Below are positions 35,886 through 45,778 of a stretch of 64,000 nucleotides of DNA, piece by piece; the first letter of the stretch is position 1; each line of letters opens with the position of its first letter. The notes beneath the pieces were generated by a model. The model ran no database searches, had not been told where the DNA came from, and saw only the letters and a program-made list of their open reading frames with translations. A program made the translations under genes and the position numbers. The stretch is from an uncultured Erythrobacter sp. (GTDB lineage: Bacteria > Pseudomonadota > Alphaproteobacteria > Sphingomonadales > Sphingomonadaceae), in NCBI GenBank assembly GCA_947498065.1, contig CANMIS010000005.1:124001-188000 (forward strand), written 5' to 3'.

Positions 35886-37466
35886 ATGAGTAATCCGGCC
35901 ACTGGCACGGGGCAGAAGCCAGCGCTTGATCCAGCGCAGATCTGGAATATGAGCTTTGGCTTCCTGGGCATTCAGATCGGTTTCGATCTGCAAAACGGAA
36001 ACGTCAGCCGGATTTTCCAAACGCTGGGCGCTGAGGTCAATGAGCTCGCAATCCTGTGGATTGCGGCGCCAATGACCGGTCTGATCGTTCAGCCGATTGT
36101 TGGCCATTTGTCGGATAACACCTGGGGCCGTTTCGGCCGCCGCCGTCCTTATTTCCTGCTGGGCGCTATTCTCGCCAGCTTTGCTTTGTTCGTCATGCCG
36201 AATTCGCCGACCTTGTGGGTTGCGGCGGGCATGCTGTGGATCATGGACGCCTCGCTCAACATCACGATGGAGCCGTTCCGCGCCTTTGTTGGCGACAATC
36301 TGCCTGATCGGCAGCGGACAAAGGGCTATGCGATGCAAAGCTTCTTTATCGGCGTTGGCGCCGTGGTGGCGGGCGCCTTGCCGTGGATGATGACCAATTG
36401 GATGGGGCTCAGCAACACTGCTCCTGCGGGCGAAATCCCTGAGACTGTCCAATGGGCGTTCTACATCGGCGGTGCCGCTCTGCTCGCGGCGGTTGCCTGG
36501 ACGGTCTTCAAAACGAAGGAATATAGCCCGGATCAGCTGGCAGCATTCGAAGCCGCGCGGCAGGCAGAGCTTGGCACGGCACCCTCTGACGACGCTGGAG
36601 TGGTGCGCAGCGCCGGCCAATTCAACACCGGCGGATTGATCTGGCTTTTGATTGGATTGGCCTTTGCCGCGTTCCTGTTTTTCGCCCGGCAAGACCCGCG
36701 CCCGCAATTCTTGGGCGAGATTGAGATTGCGCAAGAGCTCTATGTCCTCGCTGGGCTGATCGCTGCTTTTGGTGTCATCCAATTGGTGGCCGGAATGCTG
36801 CGCAGCGGAGGCCGCGATGAAAACGGATTTATGGAGGTGGTCAACGATCTGTTCGCCATGCCCAAGACCATGCGGCAACTCGCGGTGGTGCAATTTTTCA
36901 GCTGGTTCGCGATGTTCGCGATGTGGATCTATGGCACCCCTGCGGTGGCGGAATTTCACTACAGCGCGCCTGATCCTACAACGCGCGGCTATCAGGACGC
37001 AGCCGATTGGTGGAGCCTGCTTGGATCCGTCCGCAATGGCATTGCAGCGGCGGCTGCGCTCGGGTTCATCTGGATCGCGTCGAAGATTGATCGCAAGCGT
37101 TTGCACAGCGCCAATCTGGCCATCGGTGCGGCCGGCTTTGCGGCGATGCTGATGATCACAGACCCCGGAATGCTGTGGCTGCCGATGGTTGGTGTCGGCA
37201 TCGCCTGGGCGTCGATTGTCTCGCTCCCTTACGCGATCCTCGCTGGCTCGGTCCCGGCGAATAAGATGGGCATTTACATGGGCATCTTTAACATCTTTAT
37301 CGTCGTGCCTCAGCTGATTGCGGCGACATTGCTCGGCTTTATGCTCACAGTCTTTTTCGACGGCGCGCCGATTTATGCGATGGTGATTGCAGCGGTGTCC
37401 TTTGCTTTGGCGGCGATCGCGACGCTGTTTGTGCAAGACAGTGACGTGCCGGGAGCAGAGGCATGA
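35886..37466 (+). CDS. MFS sugar transporter, maltose/sucrose (SLC45-like) type
   Basis: A 526-residue inner-membrane transporter with about 12 spans. The region PIVGHLSDNTWGRFGRRRPYF (about residues 72-92) is the loop 2-3 signature of glycoside-pentoside / SLC45-like MFS proteins, which import maltose or related disaccharides with protons. A central hydrophilic loop (about 215-245) separates the halves. The stop overlaps the next GH13 gene (ATGA). It probably takes up the oligosaccharides made by the exported amylases. Maltose is inferred from context only. Confidence 0.87.
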   Translation: MSNPATGTGQKPALDPAQIWNMSFGFLGIQIGFDLQNGNVSRIFQTLGAEVNELAILWIAAPMTGLIVQPIVGHLSDNTWGRFGRRRPYFLLGAILASFALFVMPNSPTLWVAAGMLWIMDASLNITMEPFRAFVGDNLPDRQRTKGYAMQSFFIGVGAVVAGALPWMMTNWMGLSNTAPAGEIPETVQWAFYIGGAALLAAVAWTVFKTKEYSPDQLAAFEAARQAELGTAPSDDAGVVRSAGQFNTGGLIWLLIGLAFAAFLFFARQDPRPQFLGEIEIAQELYVLAGLIAAFGVIQLVAGMLRSGGRDENGFMEVVNDLFAMPKTMRQLAVVQFFSWFAMFAMWIYGTPAVAEFHYSAPDPTTRGYQDAADWWSLLGSVRNGIAAAAALGFIWIASKIDRKRLHSANLAIGAAGFAAMLMITDPGMLWLPMVGVGIAWASIVSLPYAILAGSVPANKMGIYMGIFNIFIVVPQLIAATLLGFMLTVFFDGAPIYAMVIAAVSFALAAIATLFVQDSDVPGAEA

Positions 37467-38857
37467 TCCGCCGTTCGTGCATCGCGCTTGCAGCGCTGAT
37501 CTCGCTTGCTGCATGCCAGGATATGGCAGCAGCGCCTGCGACCAAATACGAGCCGCAGGATTACGTTCAGTTTGAGAATGCTGAGTGGACCCGAGATGCG
37601 GTGATCTATCAGCTCAACACCCGGCAATTCACGCGGGACGGCACATTTGCCGCCGCGCAGGAGCACCTCCCAAGGCTCGCGGATATGGGCGTCGATATCA
37701 TCTGGCTGATGCCGATCCATCCGATTGGCGAGGTCAATCGTAAGGGCGAATTGGGCAGTCCCTATGCGGTGAAGGATTACCGCGCGGTCAATCCTGAGCT
37801 TGGCACTGAGGAGGAATTTCGCGCCTTTGTGGATGCGGCGCATGAAAATGGCCTCAAGGTCATTCTCGACTGGGTTGCGAACCATTCCGCCTGGGACAAC
37901 CCGCTGACCGAGCAGCATCCGGAATGGTACAGCCGCACGCCTGAGGGCGATTTGATGCCGCCGCAGGGGACCGATTGGGCCGACACGGTCGATTTCGATT
38001 ACGCGCAGATCGGGCTGCGCGAATACATGACGCAGAGCCTTGTCTATTGGGTCCGCGAATTTAACGTTGATGGCTACCGCGCTGATGTTGCTGGATATGT
38101 TCCGCTCGATTTCTGGGAGACCGCGCGCGGCGAGCTCAACCAGATCAAGCCGGTCTTCATGCTCGCCGAATGGCAGACTCGCGATCTGCACCGCAAAGCG
38201 TTTGATGCGACCTATGCGTGGGGCTGGAAAGAAGCCATGCAAGAGACCGTCTCAGACGGCGGCGGCGCGGCGGCGATCCGGGGCTATTTCGACAGCCAGC
38301 AAACCACCTGGCCTTCCGACGCATACCGCATGGTCTACACCGACAATCACGATCAAAACTCGTGGGATGGGGTCGCCTCTGACATCTATGGCCCGGCCTA
38401 TGAATTGGCCATTGCCCTATCCTTTGTCGGATCAGGAATTCCTCTGATTTACAATGGTCAAGAGGCCGATCTTGATCGTCAGTTGGAGTTCTTTGAGAAG
38501 GACGAGATCACGTGGCGCGAAGGCCGTTATGACGCGCTCTTCCGCTCCCTGATTGCGCTCAAGACCGAGAACAAAGCGCTGTGGAATGGCCGCTATGGCG
38601 CGCCCATGATTGAGGTGCCAAACAGCGCGCGTGAGCAAGTGCTCAGCTTCGTACGCGGCGAAAAGGGCAGCCGCGTGTTCGCCGTCTTCAACCTATCCGG
38701 AGAGGCGCAAACCGCCGAATTCTCGATCGAGCGGCACACCGGCAATTACGTCGATGCGTTGTCCGCTGAGCCAGTTTCGTTCGGTGAAGGCGAGGGCGAT
38801 ATGACCGCAGTCATGCTGCCGCCATGGGGCTACAAAATTTACCGCGAAGTGCCCTGA
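37463..38857 (+). CDS. GH13 alpha-amylase-family lipoprotein
   Basis: A 464-residue GH13 enzyme with a lipoprotein signal: the lipobox LAAC places the lipid on Cys18. It is thus membrane-anchored, periplasmic or at the outer membrane. Catalytic residues are Asp208 (DGYRADVAGY), Glu236 (FMLAEWQTR) and Asp297 (YTDNHDQNSW). It is short, with a compact C-terminal domain. Its start overlaps the transporter stop, so the two are co-translated. Likely activity is cleavage of maltooligosaccharides next to the transporter; the exact specificity cannot be read. Confidence 0.9.
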   Translation: MIRRSCIALAALISLAACQDMAAAPATKYEPQDYVQFENAEWTRDAVIYQLNTRQFTRDGTFAAAQEHLPRLADMGVDIIWLMPIHPIGEVNRKGELGSPYAVKDYRAVNPELGTEEEFRAFVDAAHENGLKVILDWVANHSAWDNPLTEQHPEWYSRTPEGDLMPPQGTDWADTVDFDYAQIGLREYMTQSLVYWVREFNVDGYRADVAGYVPLDFWETARGELNQIKPVFMLAEWQTRDLHRKAFDATYAWGWKEAMQETVSDGGGAAAIRGYFDSQQTTWPSDAYRMVYTDNHDQNSWDGVASDIYGPAYELAIALSFVGSGIPLIYNGQEADLDRQLEFFEKDEITWREGRYDALFRSLIALKTENKALWNGRYGAPMIEVPNSAREQVLSFVRGEKGSRVFAVFNLSGEAQTAEFSIERHTGNYVDALSAEPVSFGEGEGDMTAVMLPPWGYKIYREVP

Positions 38858-38914
38858 GCGCGGAGTCGGGCACATCGAAACAGCATTTCTCTTTGAATGG
38901 AATTGGGACGCAAC

Positions 38915-40993
38915 ATGCTAAAACGAACAGCCGCAATTGTCGCTTTTCTCTCGGCCTCTTTGGCCTTGGCGCTACCGCTGCGCGCGGAAACCCTTACCGC
39001 AACTTCGCCCGATGGCGCGATCACTTTGACGGTCAGCGATGATGGCGGGCTGGCGACCTATGCGGTGAGCCACGGCGACAAAAGCGTCATTGCGCCCTCT
39101 AAACTCGGCATGTTGTTCCGCGATCATCACGGCTTTGACCGTGATCTGGCAATCACCGGTTCGGAAACGGCTACCCATGATGCGACCTGGGAGCAGCCAT
39201 GGGGCGAGCGCCGATTTGTGCGCGATCATCACAATGAACTGGCAGTGACCTTTGCCGCTCAGACGGGGCCAGCGCGCTCCCTCACCGTGCGGTTTCGCGT
39301 GTTCGATACGGGGCTCGGCTTTCGCTATGAGCTGGCAGAGCAAGAAGCCTTTACCGGCGAAATCAACATCATGGACGAGCTCACCCAATTCGGCGTCGGT
39401 GCAGAAAGCAAGGCCTGGTACACGCCCAGCGACGAATTCAACCGGTACGAGTACATCTATCGCACTGGCCGCGCTGGCGATGTCGACGATGCGCATACGC
39501 CGGTGACATTCCGCAATCCCGCCGGCGTGCACATCAGCATCCACGAGGCCGCTCTGGTCAACTACTCTGGTATGTCGCTGGAGGCTTTGCGGCAGGGCAA
39601 TTTTGAAGCGCGCCTGCGTCCAGGATCAGACGGCATTCGGGTGAAAACCAGCGCACCCTTCAACACGCCGTGGCGCACCATTCAGATCGCGCCTGATGCT
39701 GCGGGCCTGATCAATTCCGACATCATCCTGAACCTCAACGAGCCGAACAAGCTTGGCGATGTCTCCTGGGTGGAGCCGGGCAAATACATCGGCATCTGGT
39801 GGGCGATGCACATCAATGAGCGCACCTGGGGCAATGACGGGATCCACGGCGCGACCAATGAAGAAACCAAACGCTATATCGATTTTGCCGCAGAGCATGG
39901 TTTTGCGGGCGTTCTGGTGGAGGGCTGGAACATCGGCTGGGACGGCGATTGGTTCAACAATGGTGCACTGTTCAATTTTACAGAGGCCTATCCCGATTTC
40001 AATCTGGAGGAGCTGGGCCGATATGCGCGCTCCAAAGGCGTGCGGATTATCGGACACCATGAAACATCTGGCGATGTCTCCAATTACGAAAGCCAGATGG
40101 AGGCCGCCTATGACCTCTATCAATCGGTCGGCGTGGCGCAGGTGAAAACCGGCTACGTTGCCGATGCGGGCGATATTTCGCGCGTGGATGAAAATGGCAT
40201 CACGAAATTCGAATGGCACGATAGCCAATTTATGGTCGGCCACCATTTGCGCGCTGTGAAGGCGGCGGCGAAGCGCCAGATTTCGATCAATGCGCATGAG
40301 CCGGTGAAGGACACAGGCCTGCGCCGGACCTATCCCAACTGGATGACGCGCGAGGGCGCGCGCGGCATGGAATTTAACGCCTGGGGCACCCCGCCAAACC
40401 CAACCTCGCATATCTCCACTCTGGCGTTCACGCGGATGCTGGCGGGTCCGATGGACTTCACGCCGGGTATCTTCGATCTAAAGCCGAATGAGCGCCCGCC
40501 GGTGCGTGAAGATATGCAGCGCGGCGACCCATCCAACCGTCCGCAAACGACGCTGGCCAAGCAATTGGCGCTGTATGTTGTGCTCTACTCGCCGCTGCAA
40601 ATGGCGGCCGACTTGCCGGAGAATTACGAGCAGCGCATGGACGCCTTTCAGTTCATCAAAGACGTGCCCGCCGATTGGGAGGAAAGCATCGCGCTGGCGG
40701 GGGAAGTCGGCGAATATGTCGCGATCGCGCGGCAAGAGCGCAGCGGGGATGAGTGGTTCCTGGGCGCGGTTACTGATGGCACGCCGCGCACGGTGGAAGT
40801 GCCAACGGATTTCCTCGAAGCAGGCAAAAGCTACACCGCGCAATTCTATGTCGACGGGGCGGACGCGCATTGGGACACGAACCCCTATGACATCGTCATC
40901 GAGAGCCGCACAGTAACTGGCGGAGAGGCGCTATCGCTCCGCCTTGCTTCCTCTGGTGGGGCCGCGATCCGGTTCATTCCTGACAGCGAGTAG
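38915..40993 (+). CDS. Exported glycoside hydrolase family 97 alpha-glucosidase (SusB-like)
   Basis: The ATG at 38915 yields 692 residues with a clean signal peptide ending LALALPLRAE; an ATG at 38897 is less likely because it blurs the signal. GH97 enzymes have an N-terminal beta-sandwich, a TIM barrel and a C-terminal beta domain. The barrel segments GFAGVLVEGWNIGWDGDW, INAHEPVKDTG (Glu462) and REGARGMEFNAW (Glu480, Glu486) carry the acidic residues expected of inverting, SusB-type alpha-glucosidases. A retaining alpha-galactosidase member would have Asp in place of the base. It completes glucan breakdown in the periplasm. It follows the GH13 lipoprotein gene by 57 bases. Confidence 0.9.
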   Translation: MLKRTAAIVAFLSASLALALPLRAETLTATSPDGAITLTVSDDGGLATYAVSHGDKSVIAPSKLGMLFRDHHGFDRDLAITGSETATHDATWEQPWGERRFVRDHHNELAVTFAAQTGPARSLTVRFRVFDTGLGFRYELAEQEAFTGEINIMDELTQFGVGAESKAWYTPSDEFNRYEYIYRTGRAGDVDDAHTPVTFRNPAGVHISIHEAALVNYSGMSLEALRQGNFEARLRPGSDGIRVKTSAPFNTPWRTIQIAPDAAGLINSDIILNLNEPNKLGDVSWVEPGKYIGIWWAMHINERTWGNDGIHGATNEETKRYIDFAAEHGFAGVLVEGWNIGWDGDWFNNGALFNFTEAYPDFNLEELGRYARSKGVRIIGHHETSGDVSNYESQMEAAYDLYQSVGVAQVKTGYVADAGDISRVDENGITKFEWHDSQFMVGHHLRAVKAAAKRQISINAHEPVKDTGLRRTYPNWMTREGARGMEFNAWGTPPNPTSHISTLAFTRMLAGPMDFTPGIFDLKPNERPPVREDMQRGDPSNRPQTTLAKQLALYVVLYSPLQMAADLPENYEQRMDAFQFIKDVPADWEESIALAGEVGEYVAIARQERSGDEWFLGAVTDGTPRTVEVPTDFLEAGKSYTAQFYVDGADAHWDTNPYDIVIESRTVTGGEALSLRLASSGGAAIRFIPDSE

Positions 40994-40994
40994 C

Positions 40995-41031
40995 CGCGCC
41001 GCGACTCAGGGGGCTGTCAGGGCGCGATTTT
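40995..41031 (+). terminator. Weak possible terminator after GH97
   Basis: A six-base stem CGCGCC / GGCGCG with a 20-base loop is followed by ATTTT. The loop is long, so confidence is low. The remaining bases to 41203 show no gene. Confidence 0.3.
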
Positions 41032-41203
41032 GGACGAAGCGCGCGCGGTTTGGTTGAGGCAAATGCAAGTGATCGGCATGAAACCCGCGATAAAGCGGGA
41101 AAAACCACCTAAATGGCTGGGATAGCTAGGCAATGTCGCGATTCTCGTCTAAGCCGACTCTCATTGGGATCGAAGCAATCTGAATTGTAGAGGATGTTCG
41201 AAT

Positions 41204-41698
41204 ATGAAGCGTAATGCATTGCTGGGCACATTGGCCCTGGTAAGCCTTGTCTCTGTTTCGGCCTGTGGTGGCCGCACCGATGAAGCCAGCGCGCCTCCTG
41301 CAGAAGCAGAAACCGCAGCAGTAGAGGCCGCCGTTGAGGCGCCAGCAGAAGCAGTTGAAGCCGCCGCAGGCGCAGCCTTTGCTGATCTGACCGGCGACGC
41401 TGCAGCTGGTGAAAAAGTCTTCGCGCTTTGCCGTTCGTGCCACGTGCTCGAAGAAGGCGTGAACCGCGTTGGCCCATCGCTGCACAACATCGTTGGCCGC
41501 GTGTCCGGGTCGGTCGAAGGCTTCAACTACACCGAAGCAAACGCGAACAGCGGCATCACCTGGACCCCTGAAGAGCTCTTCACCTATCTCGAAGATCCAC
41601 AGGGCGTTATTCCTGGCACACGCATGGCGTTCCCTGGGGTGAAAGATCCGCAAGATCGCGCTGACTTGATCGCGTATCTGCAAACCAACGGTGAGTAA
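41204..41698 (+). CDS. Lipid-anchored class I cytochrome c (cytochrome c2-like)
   Basis: A 164-residue cytochrome. The lipobox VSACGG puts a lipid on Cys21. An Ala/Glu-rich flexible linker (about 25-60) leads to a c-type domain with heme site Cys76-Cys79-His80 (CRSCH) and sixth-ligand Met141 in PGTRMAFPG. The tethered layout resembles cytochrome c-y or membrane-bound c2 electron shuttles between the bc1 complex and the reaction centre or oxidases. It sits directly beside the photosynthesis cluster, convergent with hemA, so a role in cyclic electron flow is a reasonable inference. Respiratory use is equally possible. Confidence 0.88.
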   Translation: MKRNALLGTLALVSLVSVSACGGRTDEASAPPAEAETAAVEAAVEAPAEAVEAAAGAAFADLTGDAAAGEKVFALCRSCHVLEEGVNRVGPSLHNIVGRVSGSVEGFNYTEANANSGITWTPEELFTYLEDPQGVIPGTRMAFPGVKDPQDRADLIAYLQTNGE

Positions 41699-41740
41699 TC
41701 GCTAAGCGCGGCGGGCCTTAAGCCTGCCGATGGCAAAACA

Positions 41741-41770
41741 GGCGGTGTGGTTTTCCACGCCGCCTTTTTT
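41741..41770 (+). terminator. Rho-independent terminator between cytochrome c and hemA
   Basis: GGCGGTGTGG and CCACGCCGCC form a ten-pair stem (one G-T pair) with a TTTT loop, followed by TTTTTT. On the other strand the stem is followed by TGTTTT, so it may also stop the convergent bch-puh-hemA operon. The bases 41771-41907 show no gene. Confidence 0.85.
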
Positions 41771-41907
41771 GTGTCTGCGATTGGTTTGGTTTGTGGCCGC
41801 TACGGCGCGCGCGCTCTTAGATGCAAAGGCGAAGGCGCGGTGCGCATCTTAGCGCACACACCGGCAAATCGCGGGCGCGCGTCTCTCGTCTGTGCTCGGC
41901 TATGCGC

Positions 41908-43128
41908 TCAAGCGGCGGATGCCATCCGGGCCAATTCACATTGCGACCAAATCTCGCTCAGCGCCTCGACAAGGCGGTCGATATCATCATCGCTGTGCAC
42001 TGGTGATGGTGTGATGCGCAGGCGCTCCGTCCCGACCGGAACCGTCGGATAATTGATCGGCTGCACATAGATGCCGTGATTATCCATCAGCCAATCGCTG
42101 ATCATTTTGCACTTCTTCGCATCGCCAACCATCACCGGAATGATGTGGCTGGGATTGCTGAGATGGGGAATGCCCATGCCATCGAGCCTGCGGCGCACTT
42201 TGGCAACGCGGTCACGCTGCGCCTCGCGCTCTTCACTGCTTTGTTTAAGATGCCGGATGCTGGCCGCCGCGCCCGCCGCAACTGCTGGGGGCAGGGCGGT
42301 GCTGAAGATGAAGCCGCTTGCAAAGCTGCGCACATAGTCCACTAGATTGCGGCTGGCGGCGATATATCCGCCCATGACGCCATATGCTTTTCCGAGTGTG
42401 CCCTCGATCACATCGATCCGGTCCATCAGGCCCTCGCGCTCAGCAATGCCGCCGCCGCGCGGACCATAGAGGCCAACTGCGTGAACCTCGTCGATATAGG
42501 TCATGGCGCCATGCTTCTCGCACACGTCGAGGATCTCGGCGATTGGGGCGATGTCGCCGTCCATGGAATAGACGCTTTCAAATGCGACCAGCTTGGGCAC
42601 ATCGGGGCCATAATCGCTCAGCAAACGGTCGAGGTCTTCGGCATCATTATGCTGCCAGATCTTGTAGGGCGCGCGGCTGTGGCGAATGCCCTCGATCATG
42701 CTGGCATGGTTGAGCGCATCGGAGAACACGACGCAGCCCGGAATGCGGCTCGCCAAGGTGCCAAGGCCTGCCCAGTTGGAGACATATCCGCTGGTGAACA
42801 GCAGCGCAGCTTCTTTACCGTGGAGGTCCGCCAGCTCCTGTTCGAGCAAAACATGGTGGTGATTGGTGCCTGAGATATTGCGCGTGCCGCCCGCGCCCGC
42901 GCCGCATTCCTCCAGAGTGTCGTGCATGGCGTCGATTACGGTCTGGTGCTGCCCCATGCCGAGGTAATCGTTGGAGCACCAGACCGTCACGGGCTGCGTC
43001 TCTTCGCCGACAAAGCGCGTCGCATGGGGGAATGAGCCGCGATGCCGCTTGATATCGGTAAACACCCGGTAACGGCCCTCTTCGCGAACGCTGTCCAGCT
43101 CGTCCTTGAAATAGGCTTCATAATCCAT
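41908..43128 (-). CDS. hemA: 5-aminolevulinate synthase HemA
   Basis: Condenses glycine and succinyl-CoA to 5-aminolevulinate, the first step of tetrapyrrole synthesis by the C4 route of alphaproteobacteria. PLP-binding Lys247 lies in [13 protein letters not shown]. The glycine-rich CSNDYLGMG and the [10 protein letters not shown] (PLP-Asp) motifs are present. From the ATG at 43128 (GAGGG site upstream) it has 406 residues, the usual length. It overlaps puhE by 11 bases and is the last gene of the photosynthesis operon. A second hemA elsewhere is possible. Confidence 0.96.
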   Translation of the reverse strand: MDYEAYFKDELDSVREEGRYRVFTDIKRHRGSFPHATRFVGEETQPVTVWCSNDYLGMGQHQTVIDAMHDTLEECGAGAGGTRNISGTNHHHVLLEQELADLHGKEAALLFTSGYVSNWAGLGTLASRIPGCVVFSDALNHASMIEGIRHSRAPYKIWQHNDAEDLDRLLSDYGPDVPKLVAFESVYSMDGDIAPIAEILDVCEKHGAMTYIDEVHAVGLYGPRGGGIAEREGLMDRIDVIEGTLGKAYGVMGGYIAASRNLVDYVRSFASGFIFSTALPPAVAAGAAASIRHLKQSSEEREAQRDRVAKVRRRLDGMGIPHLSNPSHIIPVMVGDAKKCKMISDWLMDNHGIYVQPINYPTVPVGTERLRITPSPVHSDDDIDRLVEALSEIWSQCELARMASAA

Positions 43129-43954
43129 GGGCTGATCCCTCTGTCTTGATTGTGCTTTGATCGTAATTGGTTGTGGCAACGGCGGCGCTGCGGCGGGGCA
43201 ATGCCCAGCCCCACAGGGCGCCATCGCGGAATGGCAGTGCCAGAAAAAGGTGCTCGAGCGCGCCGAGCAGGCACAGCGCGAACAGCAGGCTAGCGCCAAC
43301 CATGTCTGCGCTGCCAACGGGCGCGGCGGCGGCCAATGCGCCGAACCAAGCGGCAACCGCGACTATCGCTATTGTGGATAGGACGAGCATGGCGTTGAGG
43401 CGGTTCGGGCCGAAATAGCTCTTAAGGTAATCGAGGTGCGGCGGCAGGATTTCCAGGCTGGTGTTGGGCACGCCGACATACATATTGAGCTTCGTCGACA
43501 GCCGCATGAAAAGCAGCAGAGCAAACACGGTTGCGCCAATTTGGTTGGCGGCATTCCAGCTCAGCGAAATCAGCATCAGCGCGGTCAGCGCCAGCGCAAT
43601 CTCATGATGGAGCACAGTTGCGCTCGCTTGCGTAAAGCGGGCGAGTCCGCGCGCATCCTTTGGGCAGGCCTCCCGCCGGGGGCCTGCAACCGCGCCAGTG
43701 AGAAAGCCCACCTCGTGCCATGCCCAAACCATTAGCGCACCGGCAAAGGCGAGATAGACCCCGCCAACGCTGGCCGTCTGCGCGGAGATCAGGATCGCGA
43801 TCAAGCCCGCAATCCCCACTGCACCTGCGATCATCAGGCTTGTGAAGAATGTCTCGCGCCCGCGATTATCCGCCCAGGCGATCAGCCCGGTTGCGAAAAA
43901 CCAGATCGCAATCGTCACCGCGATGGGGACAATATGTCCGCTCCAACTTACCAC
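43118..43954 (-). CDS. puhE: Photosynthetic complex assembly protein PuhE
   Basis: A 278-residue polytopic membrane protein (about seven spans) matching PuhE (DUF3623), which in purple phototrophs affects reaction-centre assembly and bacteriochlorophyll levels. The segment [16 protein letters not shown] followed by [12 protein letters not shown] (about 150-180) is the most typical part. It overlaps acsF by seven bases and hemA by eleven. The C-terminal 20 residues are soluble. Confidence 0.92.
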   Translation of the reverse strand: MVSWSGHIVPIAVTIAIWFFATGLIAWADNRGRETFFTSLMIAGAVGIAGLIAILISAQTASVGGVYLAFAGALMVWAWHEVGFLTGAVAGPRREACPKDARGLARFTQASATVLHHEIALALTALMLISLSWNAANQIGATVFALLLFMRLSTKLNMYVGVPNTSLEILPPHLDYLKSYFGPNRLNAMLVLSTIAIVAVAAWFGALAAAAPVGSADMVGASLLFALCLLGALEHLFLALPFRDGALWGWALPRRSAAVATTNYDQSTIKTEGSAHGL

Positions 43955-45009
43955 GCAGGTTGTAGCCGGATGGTCTGAGGCAGCTCGTTCGATTTGGTGC
44001 GACGGAAATACATCTTGGCAAAGTTCCAGCCAGCGCCCGTGACGCCGCTGATCCGCTTGGCCAAACCGCCAATGCCGCCTTGCGCTTTACCATCTTCGAT
44101 CCGCAAAGCCGCCTGACGCAGGGCCTCCATATTGGCCCGGAATTTCGGATCATCAATGTCGAGCTCAACCGGGAAAACCTGGCGGCTGATCTGATTGCAG
44201 ACCTTGAAGACCTCGTAATCATATTCGGTCGGGTCAACGCCCAGCGCCTTGTGAAACACAGGGCGCGCATGGTCGCGCACATACATGGTCGCATAGACGG
44301 ACAGCAGGAAGAAGCGGATCCAAAGCTTGTTATAGCCCTTCAGAAGCTTCGGATCGGCATGCATCAGCATCGCGAAGGCTTCGCCGTGGCGAAACTCATC
44401 ATTGCACCATTCCTCGAACCAATCGAAAATCGGATGGAATTTCTTTTCCGGATTGGCGGCGAGATGCCGGTAAATCGTGATGTAGCGCGCATAGCCGATC
44501 TTCTCTGACAAATAGACCGCGTACCAAATGAACTTCGGTTTGAAGTAGGTGTATTTCTTGGTCTTGGTCAGGAAGCTGAGATCAACCCCTATCCCTGCAT
44601 CTTTGAGGCTTTCATTGATGAAACCTGCATGGCGGCTCTCATCGCGGGCGAGCAGTTTGAACAGCTGCTTCACATCGGGGTTTTTCGTGCGCCGGGCGAT
44701 TTCGGCGTAGAGGATGCAGCCGGAGAACTCAGACGTCATCGAGCTGACCAGAAAATCGGTGAACTCGGCGCGCAGTTCCGGCTCCAGGTTTTCGATTACA
44801 CCTGCGAAACTGTCGTTGTGTTTAAAGTGCGTCTTGTTTGGGTCGCCCACCATATCGGCGATCAGCTGGTCCCATTCCTCGCGCACCAGCGACACATCAA
44901 TCGCGTCCAATGCGTCAAAATCCGTGGTGTAAAAGCGCGGGGTCAGAATGGTGTCCTGGGTGGCGATCTCCATCGCGTCTTCGCTGGTTATCGGGGCGTG
45001 CGCGTTCAT
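43948..45009 (-). CDS. acsF: Aerobic Mg-protoporphyrin IX monomethyl ester cyclase AcsF
   Basis: An oxygen-dependent diiron enzyme that forms the fifth (E) ring, giving divinyl protochlorophyllide. The 353-residue protein shows both ExxH metal motifs, Glu124-His127 (RDESRHAGF) and Glu205-His208 ([10 protein letters not shown]), plus Glu94/Glu103 in [13 protein letters not shown]. Presence of the oxygen-using cyclase fits an aerobic phototroph. It overlaps its two neighbours by four and seven bases. Confidence 0.96.
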   Translation of the reverse strand: MNAHAPITSEDAMEIATQDTILTPRFYTTDFDALDAIDVSLVREEWDQLIADMVGDPNKTHFKHNDSFAGVIENLEPELRAEFTDFLVSSMTSEFSGCILYAEIARRTKNPDVKQLFKLLARDESRHAGFINESLKDAGIGVDLSFLTKTKKYTYFKPKFIWYAVYLSEKIGYARYITIYRHLAANPEKKFHPIFDWFEEWCNDEFRHGEAFAMLMHADPKLLKGYNKLWIRFFLLSVYATMYVRDHARPVFHKALGVDPTEYDYEVFKVCNQISRQVFPVELDIDDPKFRANMEALRQAALRIEDGKAQGGIGGLAKRISGVTGAGWNFAKMYFRRTKSNELPQTIRLQPAW

Positions 45010-45293
45010 TTGATCCTCCCTGGATTGAAGCTGACTTCGTAGAGTTCTTTGAGATCGAAGTAGGCCGCGAGGCGCGTGATCGCGCGGTCAAATGGGCCAG
45101 CGCGCGTCACGGTCGCGGCGCGTTCATAAACGGCGCTGTGGCCGAAGGGGATCTGGATCGGGTCGCCATGCACGCGCACTTTGTCGCCGGGTTCAATCGC
45201 AAGATTGCCCTCCAGCTCGACATGGGCGTGAAAATGATCTGAGCTTTGCTCCACCGATATTCGGCACGGCGTCTCGAACGTACGTGTTGGCAT
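45006..45293 (-). CDS. Conserved small protein between puhC and acsF, function unknown
   Basis: A 95-residue soluble protein. A gene of this kind lies at this position in aerobic-phototroph clusters of similar order, but no function is known to me. It appears to be a small beta-barrel: [12 protein letters not shown] and [19 protein letters not shown] resemble OB-fold strands. The C-terminus [22 protein letters not shown] is helical. It starts on the last base of puhC and overlaps acsF by four bases, so production with AcsF is assured. It may help the cyclase, but this is inference. Confidence 0.85.
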   Translation of the reverse strand: MPTRTFETPCRISVEQSSDHFHAHVELEGNLAIEPGDKVRVHGDPIQIPFGHSAVYERAATVTRAGPFDRAITRLAAYFDLKELYEVSFNPGRIK

Positions 45294-45778
45294 TAGCTTT
45301 GATCCCTCTTTAGCAATGCTGCGAAAACGGCGCGGTTGGTCGCGCCAAATGAACCCAGTTCCACACTCTTTCCGGTGGTGTCATCGCGCAGTGAGAGCGA
45401 GTTATTCTCCCACAGGGTGAGCGCAAATGGTGCCTCTGCCCCGATCCCGCGAATGCGGCGTGAATGCGCGAGGCTGCGAACGGTCGAGCGAACAAAGCCG
45501 CCTGTGCCCGGCTCAAAGCGAGCAATCGCCTCGCCAGTGGCGGCGTCTTCGATCCGCACGGCGCCAGTTTCTTCGTCAAAGAACCTCAGCGCGCGCTCTG
45601 ACACGGCCGCGGTGCCTTGCGCGGCGCGCGCTTCGCTTGGCACGGATAGCTTGTCGACAAAGCCGAGGCTGACCGAGGCGGCAAGCGCGACGGTGACCAG
45701 AGCGACCACAGCCATCGCGATCACCGGGGCCTTGTGCACTTCCCCGTGCTCATGATCATATTCGTAATGAGCGCTCAT
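45293..45778 (-). CDS. puhC: Photosynthetic complex assembly protein PuhC
   Basis: A 161-residue protein with one N-terminal membrane span (about 18-40) after a short His-rich cytoplasmic start (YEYDHEHGEVHK), and a periplasmic domain containing LRFFDEETGAVRIEDAATG. This matches PuhC, which aids RC-LH1 assembly. It overlaps puhB by four bases. Confidence 0.92.
   Translation of the reverse strand: MSAHYEYDHEHGEVHKAPVIAMAVVALVTVALAASVSLGFVDKLSVPSEARAAQGTAAVSERALRFFDEETGAVRIEDAATGEAIARFEPGTGGFVRSTVRSLAHSRRIRGIGAEAPFALTLWENNSLSLRDDTTGKSVELGSFGATNRAVFAALLKRDQS

Noticed and set aside
35568..37514. 648-codon open frame on the - strand across the MFS transporter
   Set aside because: The + strand encodes a full 12-span transporter here; the antisense product is extremely rich in Arg, Gln and His.
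41084..41099. CCCGC/GCGGG hairpin upstream of the cytochrome c gene as a terminator
   Set aside because: Only five pairs, and the + strand is followed by A's. On the - strand there is no gene that would need termination there.
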